Source of the DNA: Acidobacteriota bacterium
GTDB taxonomy: Bacteria > Acidobacteriota > Terriglobia > Bryobacterales > Bryobacteraceae
Direction: 5' to 3'
DNA: 64,000 nt
Assembly: GCA_025350695.1 (NCBI GenBank)
Contig: JANXXI010000386.1
Coordinates: 1 to 64,000 of the forward strand
Shown here: in pieces, positions 47,062 through 57,908 of the stretch
Numbering within the stretch: the stretch's first letter is position 1
Layout of the letters: every line of letters starts with the position of its first letter
The notes under the pieces: model-generated
Told to the model about the DNA's origin: nothing
Databases searched by the model: none
Seen by the model: the letters and a program-made list of their open reading frames with translations, nothing else
Made by a program: the position numbers and the translations under genes

Positions 47062-47608
47062 TGAGTTTAGAAAAAACTTCGCTCAACTTGAGGCTTGACC
47101 CGCCGAAAGCGGCGAGTGGGATTTCCTGATCTGGTCCGTAGAAACGGGCCGACTCAGTCTTGGTCGCTACGCGAATCAGCCGTTTCTTAAGATCAACCGT
47201 CCAGAATTGAATACATCCATTTTCGAGACAGAGTTGTTCCCGTTCATACATCTCGGATGCGGTGTTCGAAGGTGAGAGAATTTCAATGACAAGTTCCGGC
47301 GCCCCTAAAAGATCATCCTCGGTTTGAGAATCCCAGCGCTGCCAAGTAACCAGGGCCACATCGGCCGCTCTCAAGTCTCCTTCAGGAACTGCCCTAAAGG
47401 GAATCTCAGTTGATATGAATCCGGTTTCATCCAACTCCCGAATCAAAAGTCTTACAAGCCAGCCCTGCATTCCAACATGAAGTTTTTTTGGGCGAGTCAC
47501 TTGGACGAGTTCTCCATGATGAAGTTCATAATCAAAATCTCCAACTGGTTTCTCCAGTTGAAGGAACTCCTCCACAGACATCTGGCGAACTGGTGCTGAA
47601 ACAGCCAT
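47051..47608 (-). CDS. Uma2 family endonuclease-like protein (DUF820)
   Basis: 'MSVEEFLQLEKPVGDFDYELHHGELVQVTRPKKLH', 'APELVIEILSPSNTASEMYERE'. Confidence 0.93.
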   Translation of the reverse strand: MAVSAPVRQMSVEEFLQLEKPVGDFDYELHHGELVQVTRPKKLHVGMQGWLVRLLIRELDETGFISTEIPFRAVPEGDLRAADVALVTWQRWDSQTEDDLLGAPELVIEILSPSNTASEMYEREQLCLENGCIQFWTVDLKKRLIRVATKTESARFYGPDQEIPLAAFGGSSLKLSEVFSKLIRP

Positions 47609-47638
47609 AGCAGGCTCCTACCGAGATGTTACCAAATC

Positions 47639-48241
47639 CTACTGCCAGACCAGGGTATTCAAGCCGCCCAACCGGCCAGCCTCGAATTTCTCAATCGCCG
47701 GCATCTGCTTCAGAATGTAACCAACCTCGTCCACACCTTCCAGCATGCAGGTCTTCGAGAAAGCATCCACGTCAAATGACACACTCTCGCCGTCGGGCAT
47801 GATTAGCATCTGCGAGGCCAAATCGATTTGGAGTTTCATTGCCTGATCCGCAGAGCGGAGTTCCAAAAGCTTTGCATGCACGTCGCGGGAAACCACGATT
47901 GGCAACAGTGAATTCTTAAGCGAATTCTGCTTGAAGATGTCGGCGAAGGAAGTGGAAATCACCGCCTTGAATCCAAACTGCGTCAACGCCCAGGGAGCAT
48001 GTTCGCGGCTCGATCCGCAACCAAAGTTGTCGCCCGCCAACAGAATCTCCGCACCCTTCGATTCAGCCTTGTTCAAAACGAAATCAAGGTTCGGCGACCC
48101 ATCGGCCAAATAGCGCCAATCGTTGAAAAGCTGATCGCCCAAACCAATCTTCGAAATCGTCTTCAAGAAACGGGCCGGGATAATTTGATCGGTGTCCACA
48201 TTATCCATCGGCAGCAAAACTACGCGGCTATCGATCTTCAT
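47639..48241 (-). CDS. leuD: 3-isopropylmalate dehydratase small subunit
   Basis: 'NVDTDQIIPARFLKTISKIGLGDQLFNDWRY', 'LLAGDNFGCGSSREHAPWAL'. Confidence 0.97.
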   Translation of the reverse strand: MKIDSRVVLLPMDNVDTDQIIPARFLKTISKIGLGDQLFNDWRYLADGSPNLDFVLNKAESKGAEILLAGDNFGCGSSREHAPWALTQFGFKAVISTSFADIFKQNSLKNSLLPIVVSRDVHAKLLELRSADQAMKLQIDLASQMLIMPDGESVSFDVDAFSKTCMLEGVDEVGYILKQMPAIEKFEAGRLGGLNTLVWQ

Positions 48242-49662
48242 TACTTGCCTCCCATAAGGGTACGAACGTCAGTTACTACACCATTTATGGCGCTGGCGGC
48301 AGCCGTCATCGGGCTTGCCAGGAATGTCCTGCCGCCCTTTCCTTGCCTACCTTCAAAATTGCGGTTCGATGTGGAAACACTGTATTGACCGGGAGCCAAT
48401 TGGTCGCCGTTCATCGCAATGCACATGGAACAGCCTGCCTCGCGCCATTCCGCTCCGGAGTCGGTAAAGATCTTGTCCAAACCTTCAGCCTGCGCCTGCC
48501 GCTTGATTTGCTGGGAACCAGGGACCACCAGCATGCGCACACCGTCCTTCACTTTGCGGCCCTTCATGACACTGGCAGCCGCGCGTAAATCGCTTATCCG
48601 GGAATTGGTGCAACTACCGACGAACACGACGTTCACCGGATGTCCAGCCAACTTTTGACCGGGTTGCAGGTCCATATACTTCAGCGCCTTTACCAGCGAA
48701 TCGCGCTCGAGCTTGTCACTGATCGAGGCCGGATCGGGAATGTTCCCCGAAATCGCCATGCCCTGACCAGGGTTAGTTCCGAAAGTGATCATCGGCTCCA
48801 GTTCATCGGCGTTGATGGTGATGCTGTGATCGTAAACCGCGCCTTCGTCACTTGGTAATTGCTTCCAGCGGGCAACAGCGGCATCCCAATCGGCTCCCTT
48901 AGGTACAAAACGGCGGCCAGCTAAATACTGATAAGTCGTATCGTCCGGGGCAATCATTCCGGCGCGGGCGCCAGCCTCAATCGCCATGTTGCAAACGGTC
49001 ATCCGTTCTTCCATGGAAAGGGAGCGGATGGCCGAACCGGTAAACTCGAACACGCAACCCGTGCCCCCGCCGATCCCAATGCGGCTGATCAACGCCAGGA
49101 TGATATCCTTCGCCGCCACGCCGGGCTTCAAACTTCCGTCCACGTGAACTTGATAGGTTTTCGATTTGCGCTGCAAAAGCACCTGTGTGGCAAGCACCAT
49201 TTCCACTTCGCTGGTGCCAATGCCGAATGCCAGCGCGCCAAACGCGCCGTGCGTGGCCGTATGCGAATCTCCGCAAACGACGGTCATACCCGGCTGGGTT
49301 AGCCCCTGTTCCGGTCCGATGACATGGCAAATGCCATTATTCTCGTTGTGGAATCCAAAGAACGGAATTCCAAACTCCTCGGCGTTGGTCGCCATTTGTG
49401 CAACTTGCGTGGCTGCAATCTGATCCACAATTGGTAAGTTCTTCGGAGTCGTCGGAGTGGAATGATCTACGGTCGCAAAGGTATTTTGCGGACGGCGAAC
49501 CTTCAGCCCCCGATCGCGAAGGCCGGCGAAGGCCTGGGGCGACGTGACTTCGTGCACCAAATGAAAGTCGATGTAGAGCAGGGTCGGCGCACCGGGCTGC
49601 TCGGCAACTACGTGGGAATCCCAAACTTTTTCTATGATCGTACGGGGCTTAGATTGCTGCAC
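48241..49662 (-). CDS. leuC: 3-isopropylmalate dehydratase large subunit
   Basis: '[14 protein letters not shown]', '[32 protein letters not shown]', '[18 protein letters not shown]'. Confidence 0.98.
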   Translation of the reverse strand: MQQSKPRTIIEKVWDSHVVAEQPGAPTLLYIDFHLVHEVTSPQAFAGLRDRGLKVRRPQNTFATVDHSTPTTPKNLPIVDQIAATQVAQMATNAEEFGIPFFGFHNENNGICHVIGPEQGLTQPGMTVVCGDSHTATHGAFGALAFGIGTSEVEMVLATQVLLQRKSKTYQVHVDGSLKPGVAAKDIILALISRIGIGGGTGCVFEFTGSAIRSLSMEERMTVCNMAIEAGARAGMIAPDDTTYQYLAGRRFVPKGADWDAAVARWKQLPSDEGAVYDHSITINADELEPMITFGTNPGQGMAISGNIPDPASISDKLERDSLVKALKYMDLQPGQKLAGHPVNVVFVGSCTNSRISDLRAAASVMKGRKVKDGVRMLVVPGSQQIKRQAQAEGLDKIFTDSGAEWREAGCSMCIAMNGDQLAPGQYSVSTSNRNFEGRQGKGGRTFLASPMTAAASAINGVVTDVRTLMGGK

Positions 49663-50731
49663 AGACGGCTTCTCCTACTTGTACTGTTGTTGCGGGCGTA
49701 CCTTTCGGCTTCAGATCGGCCGTCGTATTTCCGCTGTTCAAAACTGTTTCCATTGCCTTGTAGACGGCCTTGGCTTCGTCCATCAATCCAAAGCTATATT
49801 CAAACATCGCAGCCACGGAGCCAATGGCGCCCAGCGGATTGGCTTTGTTCTGCCCGGCGATATCCGGGGCCGAACCATGCACGGGCTCGTAGAGGCCGAC
49901 CCACGCTCCAGACGGTTTCTTGCCGCCAATCGAAGCCGAAGGCAGCATGCCAATAGAACCGGCAATCACCGCGCCCTCGTCACTCAGGATATCGCCAAAC
50001 ATGTTTTCCATCACCACTACGTCGAACTGCTTGGGCCGGAGGATCAGTTGCATGGCGCAATTGTCGACCAGGATGTGTTCCAGTTCCACATCAGGGAATT
50101 CCGGAGCCACTTCACAAACTACTCGACGCCAGAGCTGAGAAGTTTCGAGCACGTTCGACTTATCCACACTGGTGAGCTTCTTTCGGCGATTCCGAGCCAG
50201 ATTGAAAGCCATCCTCGTCACGCGGGCAATTTCGTCGCGTGTGTAAGTCATGGTGTTGGTTCCGCGTTCTTCTCCACCTTCGCCGGTTATTCCGCGAGGG
50301 GTCCCGTAATAGATACCGCCGGTCAGTTCCCGGACGATAATCATGTCCACGCCGTCCACCAGGTGGTTCTTCAAAGGAGAAGAATCAAGCAGCGAGGGAT
50401 AGCTCTTCACCGGCCGCAGATTTGCGTAAACGCCAAGAGTCTTGCGAATACCCAGCAGCCCCCGTTCGGGACGCTTTTCCGGCGGCCAATTGTCGAATTC
50501 GGGGAGGCCAACCGCACCCATCAAAGTGGCATCCGCCTCAAGGGCCATTTTGCTGGTCTCTTCGGGATACGGGCCACCTGTTTTATGGATGGCAACGCCA
50601 CCTAACAGTGCCTCGGAAAGTCTCAAGTTGTGGTTGAATTTTTTGCAGACATGTTCAAGCACTCGAACAGCTTCGGTGGTTACTTCAACACCAATCCCGT
50701 CGCCGGGAACCGTTAGGATATTCAGATTCAT
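49649..50731 (-). CDS. leuB: 3-isopropylmalate dehydrogenase
   Basis: '[21 protein letters not shown]', '[17 protein letters not shown]', '[16 protein letters not shown]', '[26 protein letters not shown]'. Confidence 0.98.
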   Translation of the reverse strand: MNLNILTVPGDGIGVEVTTEAVRVLEHVCKKFNHNLRLSEALLGGVAIHKTGGPYPEETSKMALEADATLMGAVGLPEFDNWPPEKRPERGLLGIRKTLGVYANLRPVKSYPSLLDSSPLKNHLVDGVDMIIVRELTGGIYYGTPRGITGEGGEERGTNTMTYTRDEIARVTRMAFNLARNRRKKLTSVDKSNVLETSQLWRRVVCEVAPEFPDVELEHILVDNCAMQLILRPKQFDVVVMENMFGDILSDEGAVIAGSIGMLPSASIGGKKPSGAWVGLYEPVHGSAPDIAGQNKANPLGAIGSVAAMFEYSFGLMDEAKAVYKAMETVLNSGNTTADLKPKGTPATTVQVGEAVCAAI

Positions 50732-50749
50732 AGATTTCGTTTCGTGTGG

Positions 50750-51910
50750 CTATTTGGCCACTGTTAATTTCAAATCCTGGCAGAGTTGAGCAATCTGCTC
50801 GTTGCGGATGCCTTTGACGCGATCAGCGAGAGAACAGAAGGCTTCGTAAATCTGATCCAATTCCTTCACATCCATCTTGTAACCTAATGTTTCGCAACGA
50901 GATTTTAGAGCATGTCGTCCGCTATGTTTGCCCAAGATCAGTTTACCCTCCGGAACGCCGACCGTATGGGGGTCAATGATCTCATAGGTTGACTTGTCTT
51001 TAAGATAGCCATCCTGGTGAATCCCCGCTTCGTGAGCAAACGCATTGTCCCCGACAATTGCCTTATTGGGTTGCGGGCCGAAGGTGATTATAGACGTTAG
51101 GAGTTGACTGGCTGAATAGAGATGCTCCGTTTGAATTCCAGTTGTGAAAGGCAGCTTGTCCTGACGAGTCTTGAAGCACATCACTACTTCCTCAAGGGAA
51201 GCATTACCCGCCCTTTCGCCAATTCCGTTGATCGTACACTCGACTTGCCGAGCGCCCGCCTGGACGGCAGCAAGGGAGTTAGCGACGGCCAAACCAAGAT
51301 CGTCATGGCAGTGGACGCTGACAATCGCCGAGTCGCCCAAAGCCTTCACGACATGGCTGATCATCTCAGCATATTCGGAAGGAACCGAGTAGCCGACAGT
51401 ATCAGGAAGGTTGACGGTGCGCGCCCCTGCAGCCACCACCGCCTTTGAGACTTCGGTCAAATATCCGATATCCGTGCGCGAGGCGTCTTCGGCGGAAAAC
51501 TCCACATCATCAGCATACTTGCGAGCCAATTCAACAGCCTTAACTGCTGATTCCAGAACCTGTTCCCGTGTTTTATTCAACTTAAACTTAAGGTGAATAT
51601 CGGAGGTTGCAATGAAGGTATGAATTCGCGGATGCTTGGCATTCTCAAGAGCCTTCGCGGCCCGCTCGACGTCTATTGTGTTGGACCGCGCAAGAGCCGC
51701 CACCTGCACCCAAGGAAACTCCTTCGCCACAGCCTTAACCGCTTCAAAGTCGCCTTCGGATGCGATGGGGAATCCCGCCTCCATAATGTCCACACCCAAG
51801 TCCGCGAGCTTTGCAGCCATGCGAAGCTTCTCGGGCACAGTCATGCTACAGCCTGGCGATTGTTCGCCGTCTCGTAACGTCGTATCGAAAATATATACGC
51901 GCTGACTCAT
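50750..51910 (-). CDS. leuA: 2-isopropylmalate synthase, short form without C-terminal regulatory domain
   Basis: '[47 protein letters not shown]', '[19 protein letters not shown]', '[14 protein letters not shown]'; ends at 386 aa. Confidence 0.93.
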   Translation of the reverse strand: MSQRVYIFDTTLRDGEQSPGCSMTVPEKLRMAAKLADLGVDIMEAGFPIASEGDFEAVKAVAKEFPWVQVAALARSNTIDVERAAKALENAKHPRIHTFIATSDIHLKFKLNKTREQVLESAVKAVELARKYADDVEFSAEDASRTDIGYLTEVSKAVVAAGARTVNLPDTVGYSVPSEYAEMISHVVKALGDSAIVSVHCHDDLGLAVANSLAAVQAGARQVECTINGIGERAGNASLEEVVMCFKTRQDKLPFTTGIQTEHLYSASQLLTSIITFGPQPNKAIVGDNAFAHEAGIHQDGYLKDKSTYEIIDPHTVGVPEGKLILGKHSGRHALKSRCETLGYKMDVKELDQIYEAFCSLADRVKGIRNEQIAQLCQDLKLTVAK

Positions 51911-52006
51911 GGTATTGCCTCCGCGAGTATTGCCAATCAGGTAAGAATCGGGGAAGCCAGTTGCTCCTCCCCGTCCTGCTTATGATCATTATGACTTTGC
52001 CCTTAG

Positions 52007-52035
52007 GATATAGCAAATTTATAATTTTGCATATC
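52007..52035. promoter_or_regulatory. Candidate LysR-type operator in leuA/lysR divergent region
   Basis: Near-palindrome GATATAGCAAATTTATAATTTTGCATATC between divergent starts. Confidence 0.45.
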
Positions 52036-52140
52036 GGAATAAGTACTAGTAATGAGATAACGCCAGGTTATCGGGGTCGAGCTTGAATCGATCTCAAAAT
52101 TACAATAAACTATATTTATTGGCCTCAACGGATATATAAC

Positions 52141-53040
52141 ATGGAACTGCACGCAATCCGAGTGTTCTTGACCGTTGCCCAGGAGAAGTCATTCTCACGT
52201 GCAGCCGAAAAACTTCTTCGTACTCAGCCGGCAATTTCCCTGGCAGTCCAACGTCTGGAGACTGAACTGGGGGAACGGCTGATAGACCGGTCCGGCAAAG
52301 AGCTCCTTCTGACGGACGCCGGAAAAATTGTATTCGAGTACGCCCGCCGATTCGAGACCCTGGAAGGCGACCTTGGGAATGCCCTGGCCGAGATGCGCGA
52401 CAATTCAGCCGGGCAACTGGTGATCGGCGCCAACGAATCCACCACGCTGTACATGATCCAGCACATCATACAATATCGGACGCTTTATCCAAAAGTTAAG
52501 GTCAAGGTTAGGCGTAGTCTTTCGAGCAAGATTCCGGCCCAACTGATCGACGGGGATTTGGAGCTTGGCGTAGTCAGCTACGATCCCAACGACGATCACC
52601 TTGAAAGCTCCATCATCTATACGGATCATCTGGCATTTGTCGTTAGCCCTCAGCACCGCTTCGCCCAACGTACGGAAGTGTCCATCACCGAACTGGGAAT
52701 GGAGACCTTTATTGCTCATAACGTTCTATCCCCATATCGGGAACTGGTGCTGCGCGAATTCCAACGGCGGAAAGTGGCGTTGAACATGGACGTGGAAATG
52801 CCCACGGTGGAGACGATTCGTATTCTGGTGCAGCGCAATCAAGGGGTGGCGTTCCTTCCGAAGATGTGTGTGGAGCATGAAATCGAAGCTGGGGTTCTGT
52901 GCGAAGTGAAGGTGCCGGAGTTAACGCTTGAGCGGAAGATATACCTGCTGCAACCGGCTCGGCGCGCCTTGAGCCATGCGGCGAGGGCGTTCCTGGAAGT
53001 GATCAAGTCGCGTACTGACAAGACCTCCAGCAAGCTATAG
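52141..53040 (+). CDS. LysR family transcriptional regulator
   Basis: 'MELHAIRVFLTVAQEKSFSRAAEKLLRTQPAISLAVQRLETELGERLIDRSGKELLLTDAG'. Confidence 0.97.
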   Translation: MELHAIRVFLTVAQEKSFSRAAEKLLRTQPAISLAVQRLETELGERLIDRSGKELLLTDAGKIVFEYARRFETLEGDLGNALAEMRDNSAGQLVIGANESTTLYMIQHIIQYRTLYPKVKVKVRRSLSSKIPAQLIDGDLELGVVSYDPNDDHLESSIIYTDHLAFVVSPQHRFAQRTEVSITELGMETFIAHNVLSPYRELVLREFQRRKVALNMDVEMPTVETIRILVQRNQGVAFLPKMCVEHEIEAGVLCEVKVPELTLERKIYLLQPARRALSHAARAFLEVIKSRTDKTSSKL

Positions 53041-53722
53041 AATTTCAGGCGTGTAGAGACACTTGTGCCTGGGTGCCGAAGCGCGTGTTTTGAATTTTCC
53101 GCACCAACAGGCTGCATTTGCTTCAATTGAAAGACCGCCACCATAACGGTCCGCCTGATTTGTCAGGCTGACGGCGCCGGTTCCCCGACCAATGCCGTCT
53201 ATTCAATGATTCCGCCCCTGCAACCCGCTGGACACGACTGAAAAACAACAACTCGAACCGATTCGAGATCGTCCACCGTCTAAGGGGCGAACGATTTTGG
53301 TTTGAAGAGTATTCCGGGCCCGGATTCGCTCTCTGGTTATAAGCTACTCCGGCGGGTGGGTGGGGCTGATTTTCCGTGCGTAGCCAAGTGATTGAAGGCG
53401 GGGGAGATATATTTGTTGGGGGCGCGGTGATAGCAAATTGTTTTTGTGAAGAATGGGCGGGATGGAGGTGTTTTCCGTTCAGAATTGTGGAAGCCAAATT
53501 GTTCTGAACCGAACGATCAGCCCTTGGGCCGCTGAGTGCGAAAATCGAATACGATAGGGTCGTTACAGGAATCTCCTTCATTCCTGTACTGTAGGGGGTC
53601 ACGGTTGAACTGGCAAAGAGGTCATTGCTTCCATAGACTGCCCTTGCAGGTTAAGTGAATTGCGCTTTAAAGACTGAACCTAACCAGTGCGGATTTGAAC
53701 TCGGAGGTTCCCATGAACAATT

Positions 53723-53905
53723 TCATCGGCGCTTCTGTGATGGCGCCTGCCTAGAACCGATCGCCTCCGCGATAATTGCCGTGACCAAGCTATTGATGCT
53801 GACGCCTTCGTTTTGTGCCTGCCTTGTCAGCTTTGAGTAAAGGGTCCGCGGAAGGCGCTGGCGCCAATCCCGCGAAGGCGACCGTCGTTGCGCGTGTCTG
53901 TCCAA
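53723..53905 (-). pseudogene. Ribbon-helix-helix (Arc/HicB-like) antitoxin-type remnant
   Basis: 'RLPRTLYSKLTRQAQNEGVSINSLVTAIIAEAIGSR' in a frame abutting a truncated TIGR03437 segment. Confidence 0.5.
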
Positions 53906-55780
53906 AGAAAATCTGAACCGGTAGGGCCAGCGTGTTACTTTGCTGGACCACTTGACCGGCCGGTATGTTGGGAGTCACCGATCCAAATCCCACACCATAG
54001 AGAACGATAGTATCCCCTGGCTTGGCGCGACGTGACGGCAGTCCCGGAATGGCCCCGGGCGGCAGAACGTACGTTGTATTGTCGGGGAACAAAGCCGCGG
54101 CGTAGCGCCTTCCGTCAAGATCAAACGAAGGCGCCGGTGTAGGTCCTCGGTCCATGCACCAACTGTCTTACGACTTACCGGCAGCACTCCTCGATTCGTG
54201 TTCTCGCTGAGCCACAATACATTCTCATACGTTTCAAAGTAAACTCCGTCGGAGTTGTCCCATTCATTCTGAAAGGCGAGGTCGATGTCGGACGGCGTAT
54301 CCACTCCGCGGTCTTCATTGTTCGGACTGGTAACTTGGAAGCCCGTAATCTGGCCCTCAGCCCCTTCGCGCACCACCCACCGGTTGGGGCATTTGCTGCC
54401 CAGTGGACCTTGGTAATCATCCAGGGGCCGCAATGGTTTGGGGTGCACAGCGTCGAAGGGGCACCCAGAGCCTTTGGCTTGCAATCCATTGTGAGCCACC
54501 ACGTAGCTTAAACCCAGGGATTGTTGTCCCCGGTCAATATTCGTTTGGGTCTGTTCGAAGAAGCCCGGAAGTGGCGAAGAATTGGAAGAAGTTCCGCTGG
54601 ACGTTTGATACCCGCCCGTTTCATTGATCCTTGGAAAGCCGTCCTGAATGAGCATGTAGCTGATCGCTTTACCGGGGAAGAGATCACGCAGAAGTTTCGT
54701 TTGCTCGTCGTAGAACGTGTAGAGCCCGGAAGGACGATACCCATCGGCTGCAAGGATTGCCGGGTTGCAGGCGCAGCCTTGTTCACAGCCTTTGGGCAAG
54801 CGGTTTTCATGAGAGAACAAGTTGGCTCCCGAAACTCGCATGTAGGCCAACGAGCGATACCAGTCGGCCCGAGTCTTGATGAATTTGGCAACTTCGGTGA
54901 GCATTGCCTGGTAAAGTTTTCTGTACGTCGCGTTAGTGGGATTTCCCAAATCCATCTTTACACCACAAGCGGAGCCCTGGGCGTCATCAGTGTCCTGTAG
55001 ATGCAGCCTGGGAACCCCGCCGCCACCGGCACTCCTAGCTGAATTGTCGGGGTTGGTGGAAAAGATCCAGTCCGGAGTTCCCTCGTTACCAGCCTTAATT
55101 CCCAGGCTAAACAGCTTACCGTGTTTCACTGCCTGGTCCATCTCACGCTGCAGAATGCTGAAATCGTAAACACCTTGCCTGGGATTCAAATCGTTCCATA
55201 GCGGGCGAATGAAAACGCCGGTGACGTTTGGGTTGCTTCAGGTAGAATCGAGGGTTGCCTGATAAGCGCCGCCTGTGCAAAATACTTTGCCGTTATCGCC
55301 GGCTAGAATTTGTATTGTACCGGCCGGGCATTTGCCTGCAACTTCGATGTTCCCGCGGTCAAGTGGGCTTAGCGTATACGTGCCTGACGGGGCGAACGGC
55401 ATTGGGCCAGTGAACTCGTTGGGACCGGAAGGATCGTAAGCTTTGCGAGCTGTACACATAGCGGGATAACCTTTCGAGCCATCCACGGGAATAATTGAAT
55501 CGGTGCGTGTGAGCTGTTCCCAACGGATGGTGTCGCCGCTGCGGATGTAGGTCACTTGAGGAGTGAACGACCCGTCGGGATTCACTTTGACAATATTGGT
55601 TCGCGGCTGGGCGAATACGAAAATACCGGTGAAGCAGAAGAGGGTGAGGAGCATCGCTGGGAACGTGAGGCCGCCGAGCTTGTACCAAGTTTTTTCAGAG
55701 CACATACAGATAAGGATCTTATCAAGTTTTGGGACAACGGTTGATGCTACCGAAACTCTGCTACATTGTCCGCCACCCAC
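53790..55780 (-). pseudogene. Glycoside-hydrolase-like secreted protein with TIGR03437 C-terminus, disrupted
   Basis: ORFs 55238..55780 and 53975..55189 share a frame separated by TGA (55238-55240): 'QATLDST*SNPNVTGVFIRPLWNDLNPRQGVYDF'; then frameshift near 54120 into 'GRRYAAALFPDNTTYVLPPGAIPGLPSRRAKPGDTIVLYGVGFGSVTPNIPAGQVVQQSNTLAL', truncated at ~53855. Confidence 0.8.
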
Positions 55781-56653
55781 TCACGGAACGCGCGCGGGGG
55801 CGTTCCGGTGATCTCTGAAACTGTGGACGTAACAAATGCAGGTTGGCCCGCAGCGGCAGCCCAGGCGTCAAGCAACATTTTCGCTACCAACGGAGGGAAA
55901 GAAGCCGGCAACTCACTGAGCCATTCCTCGGGCGTTATCTCTTCGATGCGCAAGGCCCGACCGAGCCCGTGGCCGATGGTGGCAATCTGGTCGAATTGGT
56001 TCAGGGATTCAGGCCCGGTCAGAACATACTCCGCCCCGGCGTGTCCGACCCCACATAACGTGCGGACAGCGACTGCGGCGATATCCCGCTCGTCGATCGG
56101 GGCTGTGGGAACGGCGAGATACGGCCAACGCACAACATCGCCGGCTTTAATCTGGGGCGCCCACCAACCCAGGGCATTTGACGCCAACATTCCGGGTTGC
56201 AGATACGTCCACTGGAGTCCTGACTTTTCAATCAGCCGCTCGTATTGCTCGGTTCGCGCGCGGGATGGGTTGGGCTGTTGGAACAGGGGATGCGCCGTTT
56301 TGATCGGAGCGGAGAGGAATACAATGCGGCGGGCGTACTTCGCGATGCGGTCTAAAACGGGAGCGAAGGTGTCCGCCCGGCGAGACCCAGACCATGAACA
56401 CCGTATCGATCCCGTCGAGGCACGTATCTAGAGTTTTGGGAATGGTGAGGTCTGCTCTCATCACATCCACTTGCGGCGGCAACGCCGCAGTGCTGGGGTT
56501 ACGTGCAAGCGCCCGGATTTGTACACCGGTAGCCGCTAGTTGAGAGACCACATGGCGGCCGATATTGCCGGTAGCGCCGATGATGAGGATACGATTGTGC
56601 AAGATGTCTTTTGCCGGATTGTCATGGAATTGTATCAAACGGCTCGTCACCAC
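55747..56653 (-). pseudogene. NmrA-like NAD(P)-binding oxidoreductase, frameshifted
   Basis: 'RILIIGATGNIGRHVVSQLAATGVQIRALARNPS...DTVFMVWVSP' continues in another frame as 'RIAKYARRIVFLSAPIKTAHPLFQQPNPSRARTEQYERLIEKSGLQWTYLQPGMLASNALGWW...'. Confidence 0.85.
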
Positions 56654-56664
56654 ATAATAGTGGA

Positions 56665-57207
56665 ATGCAGAAACTCCTCTTCTTATTGGCGCTGTGCATC
56701 CTTTCGCTCTCAGCCCAGCGCACCCGCGTGGAAATCACGAAGCCAACCACGCCGAAGGACGACGCCAAGCCTAACAGCGTGGACGTGCCCGATGTCTACG
56801 CAGTCACCGGAAAGTTCGACCGTGTTGTAACCCTACGATTCAAGTTCGACACGGACCTGCTTAGTGGTCTTGAGAAGATGGTGAAGGAGCAGAATATCAA
56901 GAACGCCGTTTTTCTTTCCGGCGTCGGATCGTTGCGCGGCTATCACGTTCACTCCGTCAGCAACCGCACCTTTCCATCGAAGAACGTGTTCTGGAAAGAC
57001 CCAACATCGCCCGCGGACATCATTTCCGTTAACGGTTATGTGATTGACGGAAAGATCCATGCCCACATGACTCTGTCCACCGGTGACAAGTCGTTTGGAG
57101 GCCATATCGAACCGGGCAACAGCGTTTTCACTTTTGCGATTTTGACTCTGGGCGTTCTTGATTCCGGCGCGGATCTGAGCCGGATGGATGACAAGACTTA
57201 CCGTTAA
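56665..57207 (+). CDS. Secreted PPC/DUF296 domain protein
   Basis: Signal peptide MQKLLFLLALCILSLSAQ; 'VVTLRFKFDTDLLSGLEKMVKEQNIKNAVFLSGVGSLRGYHVHSV...IDGKIHAHMTLSTGDKSFGGHIEPGN'. Confidence 0.88.
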   Translation: MQKLLFLLALCILSLSAQRTRVEITKPTTPKDDAKPNSVDVPDVYAVTGKFDRVVTLRFKFDTDLLSGLEKMVKEQNIKNAVFLSGVGSLRGYHVHSVSNRTFPSKNVFWKDPTSPADIISVNGYVIDGKIHAHMTLSTGDKSFGGHIEPGNSVFTFAILTLGVLDSGADLSRMDDKTYR

Positions 57208-57438
57208 TCGAGCTTATCTTCGTCCTGATACCGGATCGCAAGGATAGAGAGAATAGCCGCAGCCAAAACGGCGGCCGTTACCTTCGAACTTAGGACGGCA
57301 AGTAAGAATGACACGACCCGATTCTGTCCTACCACCGTGCAGTGAACATGTGTCGGCCGTATCAAAACTATTTGGTTTAGGACCAGTACCCCTTAATGGC
57401 TGAGAGAATAAAGCACACCTAACGCCACTATCTTTGAA

Positions 57439-57876
57439 GTGGGGCTACTTTCCATAATCGACGATTTCCGGAACAGGGGCCGCCTGCGGAAATGGACTCA
57501 AAGTGCGGCGTTGGGCCGGCATGCCGAAGATCTTACCCATCGCTACCTCCAAGCCAAAGGAATGCAGGTAGTTGCTAGAAATTGGCGAGTGCTGGGGGGG
57601 CGCGGCGAGGTCGATTTGGTCGCTTGGGACAATGGAGTGCTGGTCTTTGTGGAAGTAAAAGCCCTCCGAACGGATGAGTACGGCTCCCCTGATCGCGCCG
57701 TAACCCGTGAAAAAATCTACCGCATCGGCTGCGCCGCTCGGGAGTACTTGCGCCGCGCGGAGCTCGAATCCACCCCTGTCCGTTTCGATGTGGCCAGCAT
57801 TGTGTTATTGCCGGAACCGTTTATGGAATACAACAAAGATGCATTCATGCCATTTCAACGAGGGGCGCATCGCTGA
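57439..57876 (+). CDS. YraN/UPF0102 family protein
   Basis: 'GRHAEDLTHRYLQAKGMQVVARNWRVLGGRGEVDLVAWDNGVLVFVEVKALRTDEYGSP'. Confidence 0.95.
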   Translation: MGLLSIIDDFRNRGRLRKWTQSAALGRHAEDLTHRYLQAKGMQVVARNWRVLGGRGEVDLVAWDNGVLVFVEVKALRTDEYGSPDRAVTREKIYRIGCAAREYLRRAELESTPVRFDVASIVLLPEPFMEYNKDAFMPFQRGAHR

Positions 57877-57908
57877 AATGGAGCCCAGCCCAAGTATAAT
57901 TAAAACTC

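Noticed and set aside
53123-53602. 159-aa minus ORF 'MTPYSTGMKEIPVTT...'
   Set aside because: No recognisable domain, composition unlike neighbouring genes; more likely decayed sequence.
55238-55240. Selenocysteine at the UGA in the GH-like gene
   Set aside because: No redox motif; only a 4-bp GGCG/CGCC stem without G at the start of the loop; gene also carries a frameshift, so a pseudogene is more likely.
42914-55780. Alternative genetic code (UGA = Trp) suggested by two Trp-like UGA sites
   Set aside because: UGA is used as a genuine, tightly positioned stop for many intact genes here (queC, ThuA, BatA, cytochrome junctions).
57208-57438. Possible small TM protein on the minus strand (…LAAAILSILAIRYQDEDKLD)
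   Set aside because: On careful re-reading the frame has no plausible start codon before an upstream stop; not supported.
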